From: Chlorokybus atmophyticus
Taxonomy: Eukaryota > Streptophyta > Chlorokybophyceae > Chlorokybales > Chlorokybaceae
Direction: 5' to 3'
NCBI GenBank assembly: GCA_009103225.1
Contig: RHPI01001403.1
Location: 35,585 to 99,584 of the forward strand
Length of the DNA: 64,000 nucleotides
The stretch's first letter is position 1; each line of letters opens with the position of its first letter. The notes beneath the pieces are model-generated. The model had not been told where the DNA came from, searched no databases, and was given only the letters and a program-made list of their open reading frames with translations. Positions 46,699-58,689 of the stretch are shown here, piece after piece. The position numbers and the translations under genes are program-made.

Positions 46699-48172
46699 GT
46701 GTGCATGCAACCGCATCACCCCTGTCACAGGCTACCAACATTTTGCACAGCTACTCTCAGTTCGTTGAGGCTATCCAAAAGGCGAAGCAACACTGGCTGA
46801 CTACAGTCGCTGCTGCGGCTATGCACATAAGCCAGTCCTGTTGCTGTAGGCTTGGTGTAGGCTTGTTGGTGTAGGCAGAGTGGCCAGCGCAAGAACTATT
46901 CAAAAGGCACGAAACACACGCTGGGAATGCTGGTCGAGTCTGTCGCTTCTGTCGCGAATATTTGCAGCTAGATGCTGCAAGAACCTTGAAAAAGCGCAGC
47001 TCTCTTAGCGCTGCTCTGTAACGAATATATTGGATTGATGTTGCAACACTTAACAATACTGTACTGCACTGGGTATGCTGCTTCCTTGAGAGCGAGTAAG
47101 ATGTTTGTGTACAAAGCTGTGACATGATGCAAGCACACAATGCAAACACATCACACCTTCACTGCACAGCATTGAGCATGGTAGACGTAACGGTGCTGTC
47201 AACTGCATGCGCAAACGGTTGGCCTGGGGAAGAGCAACATCAAGTACTAGCATGTGTTGGAAACGCACCCTTCACATAATTCAAACATAGTATAAAAACA
47301 ACCAGTAACATAAGACTCAAGCGCTACACGCTACCAATGAACATGCACTCATGCAGTTATGCACACACAGCTCTACGCGCAAGTTCTCCAGACACTCACA
47401 GACGTGTGTACGCTCTCTTTCATTGGCACGCTCATGCACTCTCACTTGTACTGTCTCATATCCACACAAACTTGCGGCCACTCTCTTCAACACACGCCCA
47501 GCAAGCAAAATCCGCCAACATTCTCTTGCAACCAGACATGCATGTCTGCTCTAACACACAATGGCCATCATGATGAGGAGAACTTTGAGAAGTGCAGACC
47601 AGCTGATTGCGTGCAAATGGGATTGAGAGGATGAGAAGCAGGAGAGGGAAGGCAGACGCGGCGGAGTGGGAGCCAACCTGTAATACATTCACCTTTGCTG
47701 CTAATGCCGGTAAAGGGGAGGAAGCCACCCACCAGGCGGCGAGAATGACGCCTCTTTACTCCACGACGAAGACGAGAAGGCTGCCGCCGCTCCCGCCCAC
47801 AAGGACAAGCTGACGATGAGCTTGATGGCTACAGTGTTATCAGCATGACAGAGTTTGGTGGCGGCGGCGCATGAAGAGGAGGCAGTGGGTGTACGCTAGG
47901 TGTGTAGCAACTACTCTTGTTCTCCTGGTAAGTAGTAGTAGCAGAAATCAACCTGCCGCCTTTCCAACTCTCACTCCCGCGCCCCATCCTTTCTATTGCT
48001 TTCTCGTGCATGGGCATTGCTAAAACTTCATGTGTGTTGCTGTCACTCTTGGTACACCTACGCACATACTCATGGTACACCACCACAGCCCTTGCACACA
48101 GTCATGCGCGCTCTTACACACAAGCGCACCTGCATGCATGCGCACTGGCAGTCTGTCAAGCAGACAGCAGAC
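46699..48172 (+). repeat. Diverged long direct repeat, copy A
   Basis: About 1.5 kb matching 59660-61410 in the same orientation and order at roughly three quarters identity by eye. Shared blocks include GCAACCGCATCACCC, GCCAGTCCT, CCAGCGCAAGAA, GGTGCTGTCAACTGC, CTCAAGCGCTACA-GCTACC, GACATGCATGTC and GGTTTGGTGGCGGC-like sequence. The copy contains a TATA-like TAGTATAAAAACAACC at about 47287. No long protein-coding frame is conserved between copies; a short Pro/Lys-rich frame (47740-47815) is partly similar. Confidence 0.8.
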
Positions 48173-48239
48173 CCAAGTCGCCTCTCAAGAAAACAAATGC
48201 AACCCCATGCTTTGTCTATTTGCCCATTGCTTGCGGTAA

Positions 48240-49300
48240 GTGCCATCGTCACTGATGAATGACAATCGCATTTACACCATCGTCATTGATCCGATTAACG
48301 GACACCTTGCCCTTGTATGCACTACCGCCAAACATTGTGCCTGTTGTACAGTGTGGGAGTCTCTTCTATCCACCGCATCCAGCACAGATTGTGCATGTGC
48401 GAGTGCGTGTTATCTACATGACATACTATGTGTACTTGGGCAACAACATCATTCATTGACAACTGCACATCACGTGTGCATGTTCAAGGGGGTTGTAGCT
48501 GCACGCCTCACACGCAGGTTCATGCGTAATGAGGTAGATGCGAGCGAGCGTGGTCGTGCGAGTGGGCCACGGGTCGTGTCAGCCCAGGTACATGGTGGCA
48601 ATGTTGGTGACAAGAGTGATGAGATGGGTTGACGGGCTGGCTAGATTAGTGATTCAGTCATCGTCGCTATGCTGCTACGGCATTGTGAGTCTACTTCAGC
48701 CAGCACAGCATTGCGACATGAACGCAATGTTGTTGGTGTTGATGATCTGTTTATAGTCTGTAGGTTTGCACAGGCTTCACATGCAGACAAAATTTGTCTC
48801 AATGGTTCGCACAACCACCAACAATGGACTCGCAGGCGATCTGACACATACGTGGACACATGACTCATGTGTGCAAGTGCAGTTGGAAGGGTTGTTGCAA
48901 ACTAGCAAAGTGGGTTAATAAGCCCACAAATGTAGCAACCATTGCATCATCCCCAAACACTAGGTATGTACATTGAGTTCAGTAAGTTACTGACTATTGT
49001 AGGTGGTAAGTTGCATAGTTGGCTGATGGTTTCATGATGTGTCACCAACATGTCCACTCCAACTAGTCACCAATGACAACGTGCATGCTTTATGTCGATA
49101 CAGCGAGGATGTGTTGTAGTTGACGGTTGGAAAACGTCACTGCACTCCAATCGGACAACTTGTACTTGTCCGTAAGTTTGTATACCTGTTATGAGTGCTG
49201 CTGATCTGTCACATCCATAGCTATCATCAAGCCAATGGTACATGTACTTCGTCACACAACCCCGACAACAAATGCTGATGCAATGGTGGAAGGCGACATG
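48240..49300. other. No gene recognised
   Basis: Short overlapping frames without family features. Confidence 0.4.
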
Positions 49301-49305
49301 TAATG

Positions 49306-49308
<3 letters not shown>

Positions 49309-49339
<31 letters not shown>

Positions 49340-49382
49340 TTGTTGTTGCTGTTGTTTTTGTTGTTGTTGTTGTTGTTGTTGT
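49309..49382. repeat. CTG/TTG trinucleotide repeat
   Basis: Nine or so CTG units followed by TTG-rich units. It reads as poly-Gln on the minus strand, but no gene context supports translation. Confidence 0.95.
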
Positions 49383-49959
49383 TCACATGCATGTGCATTG
49401 ACGCACACATGTGTCTGCGCGCACGCGCACATACTTACAGGTTTAATCACATTATAAAACGCTTTGTACTATCCCTTTGCGACCACTCATGCTGCATACA
49501 ACTGCGTTGTCAACTGCTGACTCCAGGCCACATCAACGGTGCAAAAGCGTTTGTAGAAACCAATGTTGAGCAAGTGGTGGCAGGCGCGAGGCAGGTGCAT
49601 GCCAGCCAGAACCTACCAGTCACCTGCAGTAGGACAGGTTGTAGATACCGAAACGCAGCATAAATGCACGCAAATATGTATGCTGGCCGCGGAACGCAGG
49701 GTTAACATTATTAATAAACAACATGACAGCAACGAGCTGGCTGCTACCATGTTGTCAGCAGCATGTCTTGAAGGCAAGCAGTGACAGCTTTCGTGCAGAA
49801 GGTATATCACGCGCACTAGTCACTTCCTGGCGCGTGAATGCTTACTGTCGGTTACTGCTAATTTCATGTTTATGAGCCACTCGTACCCGCCGACCTCAGC
49901 GTCACGAGGATCCATGAGTCCTAGTGCCTTGTCTGCAGGTATGAAAGTGGCTCAGTAAC

Positions 49960-50000
49960 ACAGGTAGGCTTGGTACTGAGCCAGTACCAAGCCTACCTGT
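49960..50000. repeat. Inverted repeat, 19-bp arms, 3-nt spacer
   Basis: ACAGGTAGGCTTGGTACTG at 49960-49978 pairs perfectly with 49982-50000. Confidence 0.98.
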
Positions 50001-50004
50001 ATGT

Positions 50005-51400
50005 TGCATTAGCTGCAGTCATCAGCACTTGCCACACTGGCTGCAGCTTGCTCCATTACAAAAGCACGTCCTAGACGTGGTACATAACATTTAAGTGACT
50101 GGGAACAGCTTTGCCCAAGCAAGCTTGTCGTATAGCAGCAGCAAACACTGCGCAACCCAGGCTCAAAGCTTAAAACAGCAGCAGAGGGTATGCAGCACCG
50201 TGCGTGTTGCTGCCAGCTGGAGCGCAGCTGGTGCGCAGTACGGATGTCATATAGTGGGCGGCTTGCACCACTCATCCCCAGCAGCAGAGCGGCCTACATG
50301 ACGTCTCAGCTCAGCCCTGCAGGCCCCTCCTCCGCCCAACCACGGGCATGCAGGTTCCTCTGTAGCATAGCTCGCACAGCAACTTCACGGCTTGGTCATG
50401 GAATTTCCAACAACAGAGCCCATACTGCAAGTCCAATCTTTGCCGCAAAGACTTTGTCAGAAGGTGAGGTTGTAAGTTATAATGCAATGTCACGATAATT
50501 TACAACCATTATGTGCTTTTTGACCCGGCAACATGTTTCGTATGACAAGAAACATGTCGCATGTAGCCGATGAGAGAAAGTCAAGGTCTCCGCAAGACTT
50601 TCTCCGACTTCCCACAGACGGAGTTCTCTTGCATTAGACTGAGCCAGTGTTGACGCTGTGGGCGGGCGGGAGGGAGGAGGGGGCGGCGACGCTGCCGTTG
50701 AGCTAAAGGGCTAAGGGCAAAGGCAGCCCAGGCTTGCGCCTGTCGGAAGGAGCGCTGCTCGCCGAGGTTGCTGGCTGGCCGCGTCAGCAAGGAGGCAGTG
50801 TCATGGCTCTGAAGCTGTTCCCAATCTCCGGCGCTTGCTGCTGGAGCAAGGAAGCCTGAAGCCTAAGCCTAGTAAGAGGTCGGTGTGGCTTGCTAGCCAG
50901 AAGGTGCAACACGCCGTCAGTGCTGCCTGTTTGTGTATCGACTAGTGCCAGTGACAGCTTGCAAAGCTTGCTCAACCTTGGCTTACATGCATGCACACAT
51001 ACCGGCGTAGCACTGTACTGCTTACGTTGCTTGATTGATCCTGGCCGCTGTAGCGAACATTTGGCTTCTGTCATTCGTTTTCGCGTTGTTTGGCGTGGTC
51101 GCTCGTTAGCCATGCTGTGAACATGTCCGTAAGCTGTTGCCGTCATGCTCGCCAGCTGAACTGAGTAGCGCCATGCATACTCATCACCATATGGTTCATG
51201 CTCGCTAGCTGAACTCAGCAGTGCCATGGCCAGCCCGAGTCGTCGCAGCTTGGCTGGGCTGGTAATTGGTTTGGAGCAGCTTATCCCAAGCTTATCTGGC
51301 TGGCAAGCGTGCACTCATTGAGTAAGCCTGGCATGCGGTTTAGTTTGCAGGCGCGTTTGCACTGCTGAGGGGTGTTGCAACATCTCCGCTCAAGGCAATG
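50005..51400. other. No gene recognised
   Basis: Frames on both strands without recognisable domains. CGC/GGC-rich near 50.66 kb. Confidence 0.4.
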
Positions 51401-51522
51401 GGATTGGGATGAACATCAACATAAACACCCTCTGGCATGCGCAGTGCCCAAGTCCGCTGTACAAAGGGGAAGGAGCAAGAGCAAGAGCGCATGCACGCGT
51501 GGGGTTCATTACAACCCAACAG

Positions 51523-52218
51523 ATGGCTGAACCAGCGCCTCCCTGGCCCAGCATCCTCGCCTGTCTGGTCGGCTTGCTCGGGTTCTTGTTTGGACTATAC
51601 GCTTTTGTGCGCAATAGGGAAGACGCTCGGAACAGGCAGGCAGCAGAGCTGTCTATGAAGTACGATGGTGTTGATGACGCAATGGATGTTATCAAGCAGT
51701 TCCAGGACGAACAGGACTACTATGTTGCCTTCAAAAAGAACCGGCCACCACAGATTGAGAAAGCTCGGGTTAAACTGAAGAACTTCTGGGATTGGGTTAC
51801 AACGCAGTACGAACGCGGTTCCATACCGAAGGACGTGCTTTCTTCCACAAGCGACTGGCTCGCAAGAGGCAACAATTACCGGATGCTGGTAGAGCCAATT
51901 GACATTGCCAACTGGTACTCTACAAAAGGGGCTAATTACCATGGCACCTCGGGCAAGCATTACCTTCGTCTCTCGGTTGCTGAGGTTGTTGTGCGGCCGC
52001 GGCGTTACTACCTGCTGGAGCAGGCATACCGCAAGGCGTACCCCGAGAGGCATGAAAGCTCAATCAACTACGCATTGCAGGAGCTCGTCACTGCTGGGGT
52101 GAGAGGGGCCCGGCAACCCGATGATGACCTCAGGCAGCAGGCTCATCAGCTCTCCGATGAGAAAGCGGAGTCATCAACGTTACTTCGCAAGCTGCTAAGG
52201 AGGATGAGGCTCATTTAG
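51523..52218 (+). CDS. Single-pass membrane protein, intronless, DUF4760-like
   Basis: Uninterrupted single-exon frame of 231 residues from the ATG at 51523 (MAEPAPPWPSILACLVGLLG), ending in TAG. An upstream ATG at 51409 would add 38 less convincing residues. Residues about 10-29 form one hydrophobic helix (ILACLVGLLGFLFGLYAFV) followed by RNREDARNRQ, a stop-transfer-like basic stretch, so the bulk probably faces the cytoplasm. The rest is helical and charged (KYDGVDDAMDVIKQFQDEQ; VKLKNFWDWVTTQYERGSIP; VLSSTSDWLARGNNYRMLVE). The order, a membrane helix, then a helical sensor-like domain with an NFW..... G.IP.....S.W..... pattern, recalls bacterial DUF4760 proteins; this is a resemblance by eye only. 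Lack of introns in an intron-rich region may indicate transfer or retroposition. It lies 3.6 kb upstream of the TIR-NB-ARC-TPR gene. Confidence 0.6.
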   Translation: MAEPAPPWPSILACLVGLLGFLFGLYAFVRNREDARNRQAAELSMKYDGVDDAMDVIKQFQDEQDYYVAFKKNRPPQIEKARVKLKNFWDWVTTQYERGSIPKDVLSSTSDWLARGNNYRMLVEPIDIANWYSTKGANYHGTSGKHYLRLSVAEVVVRPRRYYLLEQAYRKAYPERHESSINYALQELVTAGVRGARQPDDDLRQQAHQLSDEKAESSTLLRKLLRRMRLI

Positions 52219-52239
52219 GTAGTTAGCCTATCTCTCGGA

Positions 52240-53610
52240 CTGTTGTAATCCACCTCGCACTTGCCAATTTGCGAGGCAGTGAGGAGACATAGTAGCCTTT
52301 GTCTGCGAACAGTTTCAACACGTAGAATTATATGAGATGCACACCAACTGCTCGTGTGCATGCATACAATGCAACCCAATATATGCGTGTACAGCTTGAT
52401 GGTCATTCGCATCTAAAGAATATGCCGTTTAGCGGTGTGAGGATAAGTGTGGGGCAAACGTCAGAGCTAAGAAAGTTAACTTCATGCACCACGTGTTGGT
52501 AATGAGCGTGTCCGTGACTGTGTGGGTGTGAGAGTGTGTGTCATAGAGTCTTGTGCTGCTTGCTGTGTGTGTGCTTGCTGTGCTGGTGCTTTTCTTGCAT
52601 TGGAACTACTGGGAAGCCTATAAATGAGCATGACGCGCTACACGACCGGTGTACATATATATATAGAGTGGTAGGCACGTCTGCACGTGTAAAAGCATCT
52701 GTTGGCAACACATGACGACTAGAACCAACTACCCAAGCTCCTCATAAACCCTGTTCAGTACGTTGTGTACTTGTCGTGCATCCCCGCCCCCAATGTATCA
52801 GCTGCGGTCAGCTCTTCAACGACAATTCCTCGTAAAACTTAGCACACGGCCAGAGTCACCTGAAGCATCATGAGAACAAACGCAAATCACAGCATGCATT
52901 GCTATCATGCAGACGTGCCTGCTTACTGCATACAATGCCAGACATTGGGGTTTGTTGATGACAGCGACCATGCGCTGTTCACCACTAGTAATAATGTGAC
53001 AAGTGGTACCTTTGTGCCGGCCATGACTAGTACTGGTTCTTAAAGTCCACAACGACGTCTATGTTGTCTGATTGCAATTGCTCGGCAAGCCTCCACACGT
53101 GCTCTTGGTGTTGGTTGTCGAACTGGCGGTAGCTGCTGAACACTGTCAATTTTGCCATTTGGCGTCGCGGACAGTGCCCCTCGTAGCCTCTTGTCCCTGC
53201 CCGCTACTTTGCACAGCAACTGCAAAATGTTACAAGCATGGTTAAGCATGTGTCGCAATAGACATGCTCTGCATGCTTTACAAGCAAAGCTGTAGCGAAA
53301 TTACACTTACGCAATAGCAGCATTGTTGAAAGCAGCCGAGTTCAGGTATTATGCAGCACTACCATGGTTGAGGTACGTGGTTTCAGTAACCAGCGCCAGT
53401 GACAATGGATGCAGCCGCAGCCAGCACTGCAGGCAGCCTCCGAGATACCCGTCCGCCCATCTCAAGCAAGCATTTCTGCTTCTACTTTTGCTCCTCCGCC
53501 AAGAGTGGTGCAGTCCAGGCTTACAGATGGGTGCAGTGCGCCAGCTTTTGTTCAGCAGTAGCCATGTCAGAACCCACCAACAGCTGCGCAAGACACAAAA
53601 GATTGTCAAC
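52240..53610. other. No gene recognised
   Basis: Contains a TATATATATATAGAG tract near 52655 and short frames only. Confidence 0.4.
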
Positions 53611-53616
53611 GGGAGA

Positions 53617-53708
53617 GGGGGGGGGGGGGGGGGGGGGGGGGGNNNNNNNNNNNNNNNNNNNNNNNNNNNNNNNNNNNNNNNNNNNNNNNNNNNNNNNNNN
53701 NNNNNNNN
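53617..53708. other. Assembly gap preceded by a poly-G run
   Basis: About 24 G's (ending at 53642) abut 66 N's (53643-53708). Confidence 0.99.
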
Positions 53709-53780
53709 ATCGCATACACAACATGCTCAAGATGTTCGTTGTGGACCCGCCCTACGAGAAGACTTCCCAGCAGGGGGGTG
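53709..53780 (+). CDS. Exon fragment after the gap, unknown gene
   Basis: HRIHNMLKMFVVDPPYEKTS, then QQGG, followed by a TGAGTG-type donor context. Balanced composition suggests a real exon whose 5' part is in the gap. Confidence 0.3.
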
Positions 53781-53789
53781 AGTGTTATC

Positions 53790-55735
53790 GGCTGAGGTAG
53801 ATTACAACGGAAGTTGACTACATACGTGTCCTGTCCATCAGTTGTTCTGGTTTATTGGTGGTTTGCGACAACTTGCGTGATAATATCTTGCAATTGCACT
53901 ACCGCAAAGCCAACACTGTTACTGCCCGCAGTAAGGCCCCAACGACATTGACAATGAAATTGCACATCATGTGACTCTGAGTACCACAGCATGCTTCCCT
54001 TAAGTTACGCAGCTGCACACAAGGAGCTAAAGTACTGAATGGCTGCAAGAAGCACACCTTTTCTTACAAATGCAAGTGAAGATGTGTGTGCGCGTGCGTG
54101 CGTGACGTGTGTGTGTGCATGCATGCCAGTGTGTATGTACATAGACGCATGCATACACACGCACAGGCGCTCATCAGCATGTGTGCGGTACCTACAGATG
54201 CTGTTGCGCGAGCTGTGAAGTTGCTTTAGCCAACAAACTCTCTGGAGTGCTGGTTGAGCAGCAGCAATTGGGGACAACAGGTGGGACTATGTCCGTAGGA
54301 ACGACGAAGCGGCGAAGGCAGTAAGACGCTAGAACGGCCAGGCATTGCCGAGCGCTGAGCAGCGGCGGAAGGCGCGGGGCGGGGCGGGGCGTGGAGGTGG
54401 CGGAGCTGAAAGGCGACGACGCCTCGCACAGGCAGGGGGACAACAGCAGGGGAGGCGGGGCGCAAAGCGCAGCTGAAGCCAGCTGACTTCACCGGGTGCG
54501 TTGCCATTGGTGGTCGTCTGCGGACGCTGGTGGTGGTGAGCAAAGATGCCAGAACAGCATGCCAGCTAGCTAGCCACACTCAGGTAGCCATGCAATGCTT
54601 GACAGAGACGCATCCCACTCGCTGCCAGCTGGTGGTGCTGGCTTGATTGAGTACTGCTACATGTAGTAGTGGTGCCATGGCAGGACAATTGCTGTTTCAT
54701 CTTGTGAATGCATGTGCAAGCAAAAGAGCACTGGATAGGATGTCAACCGTTCAACTGAGTTTTAGGGTTGGTCGCAGTCTCAGTGCAGCCGCCCGCTGGT
54801 TGTCGTGTTGAGACTACACAGTCATTGACACCGACACTGGCACTAGGTGAGCAAAGCCAAAGGTCGGCCAGCACTAAAAGCATTCAAAACCATACCTTGC
54901 TGAATAATCTCCTGTTGGCGTGGGCAACGGCTGTAGCAGTGGCAGGACGTCGCGGCTGGTGTTGTGGAGTGCCGCTTGCTGTGCTGGACATCGTTGAAAC
55001 AGGTGGTAGTGGGTTGTATGCTGACTGTCGGCGGAGTGGCCATCCAAGCTGGCTCCCATTTTGGCGCGCGCTATCAGGTATGAGGCAGGCGCTAAGGCTA
55101 TCAACATCAGCATTCAACTTGCGCATCGTATGCTAACTATGCTTATGTACTTAGTTTTGAACACTGTGTGGTGTTTGTTGAAACATAGTGCATATAATGC
55201 CAATTGCTGTGCGAAAACAAGTTGTATGCACTGCATGGCCACATGTCGCACAGTTGCAGGATGCGGAGGCTTTTGTTAGCTGCCCTGCTATTGTATGGTG
55301 GTATGCGGAAGTGTAGCGCACAAGCAAGGCAATACACTTGTCACTTACATACCTTGCATAGTGCACAAATGGCACGTTCTCAATGCAAAGGCTGCGTATG
55401 TGGCTTTAACGCAAAAACGCTGTACTGTGCACGCGTTGCACATGCACTGTGCATGCTCTGCGTCAAGCTCTGAGTGCTTCTTACGCTCAGCGCGTGGTTC
55501 TTTGCATCAAGGGGATGCTAGAACAGCAGCGGCAGCGTGAGTGCCACTCCAGTGGATATGGGAGCAAAGGGCCTGAGAGTTGCAATGCAGGAATAATCTG
55601 TCGACGTTTCTGTTTTCAAGCAGCGCCAGCTGCGTTGCAATGCAGTAGGCAGCTGGCCGCAGCAGCGGCGACGTCTCGTTCCTCAGCTGCAGGTATGCTT
55701 CAAGCCACTGACTTATTGAAGCCTTGCTGAGCAGG
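53790..55735. other. No gene recognised
   Basis: Includes GC-rich 54340-54500 with Arg/Pro/Ala-rich frames on minus, and a possible exon frame on plus (about 55500-55700, RVVLCIKGMLEQQRQRECHS). None matches a family. Confidence 0.35.
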
Positions 55736-55741
55736 TTCTCA

Positions 55742-55767
55742 CGGTTTATACTGATCAGTATAAACCG
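55742..55767. repeat. Perfect 26-bp palindrome
   Basis: 13-bp arms, no spacer (CGGTTTATACTGA and its complement), about 100 bp upstream of the TIR-NB-ARC start codon. Confidence 0.98.
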
Positions 55768-55870
55768 CTTACTGCAGGCTTCAGTTGGACATCCTCACTG
55801 TACCTCCTTCAACCTGGTGCTGTGCTGCTGCGGAAGCCGCTGGTGGTGTACTGCAGCTCACCGTGGAGTC

Positions 55871-58674
55871 ATGGCTGCGCAGCAAGGGGAACAGTACGAC
55901 GTCTTTCTCTGTCATCGGGGTCCAGATACGAAGAAACATTTCAGCGTGTGGCTGAAGCGCGAGCTTGAAAGGCAGAAGCTACAGGTGTTTTTTGATGATA
56001 GGTCAATGGGTACGGGAGATCGTGCGTCTGAAACAATGAACGCAGCCATGAGGACGGCAACATGCGGTCTTGTGGTGCTGTCTCGGGGGTTCTTTGTTAG
56101 CAAATGGTGCATGCAAGAGCTCTGCAACTTCCTGGATCGAGGAAATTGCATACCAGTCTGTTATGATGTCACCCCTGATGACATAAACGCAGAGAAGATC
56201 ATGAACAAAGAAGGTACATTGCGACATTCTCGATATCTCCATTGGGGTTCTTGCCCCTTCCTCAGGCTGACCCATGATGCATCTATCACGTTAGGTGAAA
56301 TTTGGAATGTTTACGGGGGCCAGCTGTGGACAAGCTGCAGTATGACTGAAGCAGACTGGACACGAACAGTTCAAGACGTTGCAGACGTATGCATGGACAA
56401 CATAAAAAGATATGACGATTACCAGGACACCTATGTTGATGCAATCGTCCGCGACGTTTGCAAGCGGCTCAATCGATCGTGCCTTATAGGGAAGAGAGTC
56501 AACATGACGCCGTACCGCAACAACATGCATTTTGTGGGAAGGGGCAAAGATTTGGCAGAGCTGCAAAACAAGTTGAGAGGTGACTGTGGCTGCGTCTGCA
56601 TCCAAGGCATGGGCGGTGCTGGCAAGACGCAGCTGGCACTGAAGTATCTGTATAGCCGCCAACACCAGTACGACAAGCTGCTCTGGATCAATGCCAGCAA
56701 ACAGGCGTTGCACAGTGGTTTCCTAGGGTTGATAAAACCACTGGGTATTGACCTGAGCGTTGGCGACACAAGGTAAGAGCCTCTGATGGCTTTCTCTGGC
56801 AGCTCTACTACTCCCTGCTCACCGCAAACTGCAGGTGTGGAAGAATACACCTCAAGCTAAAGCTGATCAATGGTGTTACACAGGTCTTTGCTCCCAGCCA
56901 CTCTGCCACTTGATCAAGAGCAAGACCGAGACCGAGAACTTGTTTGGAAAATCCGGACAGCACTGGAACAGTCGGACACCCCTTGTCTTCTGGTGTTGGA
57001 CAACGTGGATGAGGAGGAGCAGTATGTAAAATACCTACCAAGGGAAGGATGTTGCCATGTCATACTGACTGCTCGTCAGCGTATGGATGGCAAGCATGAT
57101 ATCCTGGAGCTGCAGAATCTTGAAGAGGTTTCTGCTCGTGAGTTGCTGACATGAAGGCTGCCGCCTGGAACGCCCAAGGACAAGGTCCAAGAGCTGGCTG
57201 TGGCTCTAGGGTGCCACGCTTTATCCCTAGCAGTTTCCGCCAAACTGATGTACGAGGGTGGGCATAACCCGGATTGGATCTTGGAGTTGCTGAAGCAAGA
57301 AGGTATAGAAGGTATAGAAGTATTTGACCAAATACTTCTATACCGAAGAGTTGGACGACTGTGAATCCCAGCATACGCGGAAGTTAACTATTTTGTTCAA
57401 CACAAGTGTTATGATGATGGTGAGCGATGGCAGATATCCTCGGGCGGTGCCTTTGGCCAGACACTTTCTTTGGTTGGGTGGATGGTTTGCTGGTGTGCCG
57501 ATCAGGCTAGAACTGTTGACACGTGCTGCTTTCAACTTTCTGGCGGTGCACCCCGGCAACAAAGATGTCGGCCATGCGTCGGGACTGCTTCGAAAATATG
57601 CGCTAGCCGAGCGGCTGCCGGATGGACGGTTGTACTTCCACCCTCTGGTGCAGAATTATGGCAGATGGGAGGGGGAAGAAGGAATGGGGAGATCAGATTG
57701 CCAAGGCTGCCGTTACGGCCATCGCTGCGTGCAAGGTCAGAGAAGACGCGGATCATGTTGCATATGCGGTGTCCATGGCACTTCCGGAGGGTGATGGCCC
57801 CAGCAATGTCAAAGTTCCACTTGATGAGGACGGCTTGCGAAAAGTCAATACCGTGGCACTGAAGTTGGTGGAATTTTACCAGACAGCAGAAGCTTGGAGC
57901 ATTTTGCAGAGGTGCGAACATATGTTGCAGCGGCTTAGATCTCAATGCCCGTCATGCTGGTTGAGCCTTTGGCTTTCGCAAAGCCATTGCTTCAGACTTC
58001 AGCGCAACTACCGCGAGGCTGAGGCCCTGCTCAGACGGACGCTAGCGATTAATAAAGCCGAGCTAGGGCCAGATCATTCCAACATCGCAATGATTGTTGG
58101 TAATCTGGCACTCGTGCTGCATAAGCAGGGCAAGCTTGACGACGCCGAGGCATTCAATTTGCAGGCGCTGGCAATGAATGAAGCAAACCTGGGGCTGGAC
58201 CACCCACACATCGCGACCTCCCTCAACAATCTGGCAATGGTTTTGCACGATCAGGGTTGTTACGGCAAGATCGGGGACCTGCACAGACGGGCGCTAGCGA
58301 TTCGTGAAGCCAAGTTGGGGCCGGACCACCCCGACACTGCGAACTCTCTCAACAACCTGGCAGTCGCTCTTCAAGAGCAGTGTCGGTACGGTGAGGCCGA
58401 GGACCTGTACCGGCGGGCACTGGTGATCTGCGAAGCGAAGCTGGGGCCGGACCACCCCAAAACCGCGAACATCCTGAACAACCTGGCATTTGCGCTGCAC
58501 AAGCAGGGTCAGTACGGCAAGGCCGAGGCCCCGTACAGGCGGGCGCTGGCGATATGCGAAGCAAAGCTGGGGCCGGACCACCCCGACACCGCAACTACTT
58601 TCAACAACCTGAAAAACGTGCTGCAAAGGCAGGGCAAGTACGACGAGGTGAAGGCCCTCCGAAACCGACAGTGA
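55871..58674 (+). CDS. TIR-NB-ARC-TPR immune receptor-like protein (frame disrupted)
   Basis: Exon 1 (55871-56772, 300 codons) has a TIR domain (residues 8 to about 125): YDVFLCHRGPDTKKHF, VFFDD, TCGLVVLSRGFFVSKWCMQE. Glu83 of the WC-x-x-EL motif corresponds to the catalytic Glu of plant TIR NADases. The NB-ARC P-loop GMGGAGKT is at 246-253. Intron 56773-56883 (GT..AG, phase 2) joins exon 2: Walker B CLLVLDNVDEEEQY, RNBS-B HVILTAR and a degenerate GLPL (GCHALSLAVSAKLM). A winged-helix-like region (57345-57655) ends FHPLVQ, the H-x-LVQ of TPR-type STAND proteins. From about 58005 come five kinesin-light-chain-type TPRs of 42 residues (EAKLGPDHPDTANSLNNLAV), ending in TGA. Family members couple ligand sensing by TPRs to NAD+-cleaving TIR assemblies. 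Breaks: TGA at 57152-57154, a frame change across the palindrome 57311-57344, and a one-base shift near 57660. It is either a pseudogene or affected by assembly errors. Confidence 0.85.
57311..57344. repeat. Inverted repeat, 16-bp arms, 2-nt spacer, inside the NB-ARC coding region
   Basis: GGTATAGAAGTATTTG pairs with CAAATACTTCTATACC. The reading frame of the NB-ARC similarity changes across it. Confidence 0.97.
58000..58670 (+). repeat. 126-bp tandem TPR-coding repeats
   Basis: Five units of about 126 bp (42 codons), marked by (GGG/CTG)GGGCC(G/A)GA(C/T)CA(C/T)CC at 58066, 58190, 58317, 58443 and 58569. Repeats 3-5 are more alike than 1-2, suggesting recent unit duplication. Confidence 0.85.
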
Positions 58675-58689
58675 TAGGCGACTGTAAGT

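Noticed and set aside
49309-49382. Poly-glutamine protein on the minus strand
   Set aside because: The surrounding frame has no coding features; it is treated as a trinucleotide microsatellite.
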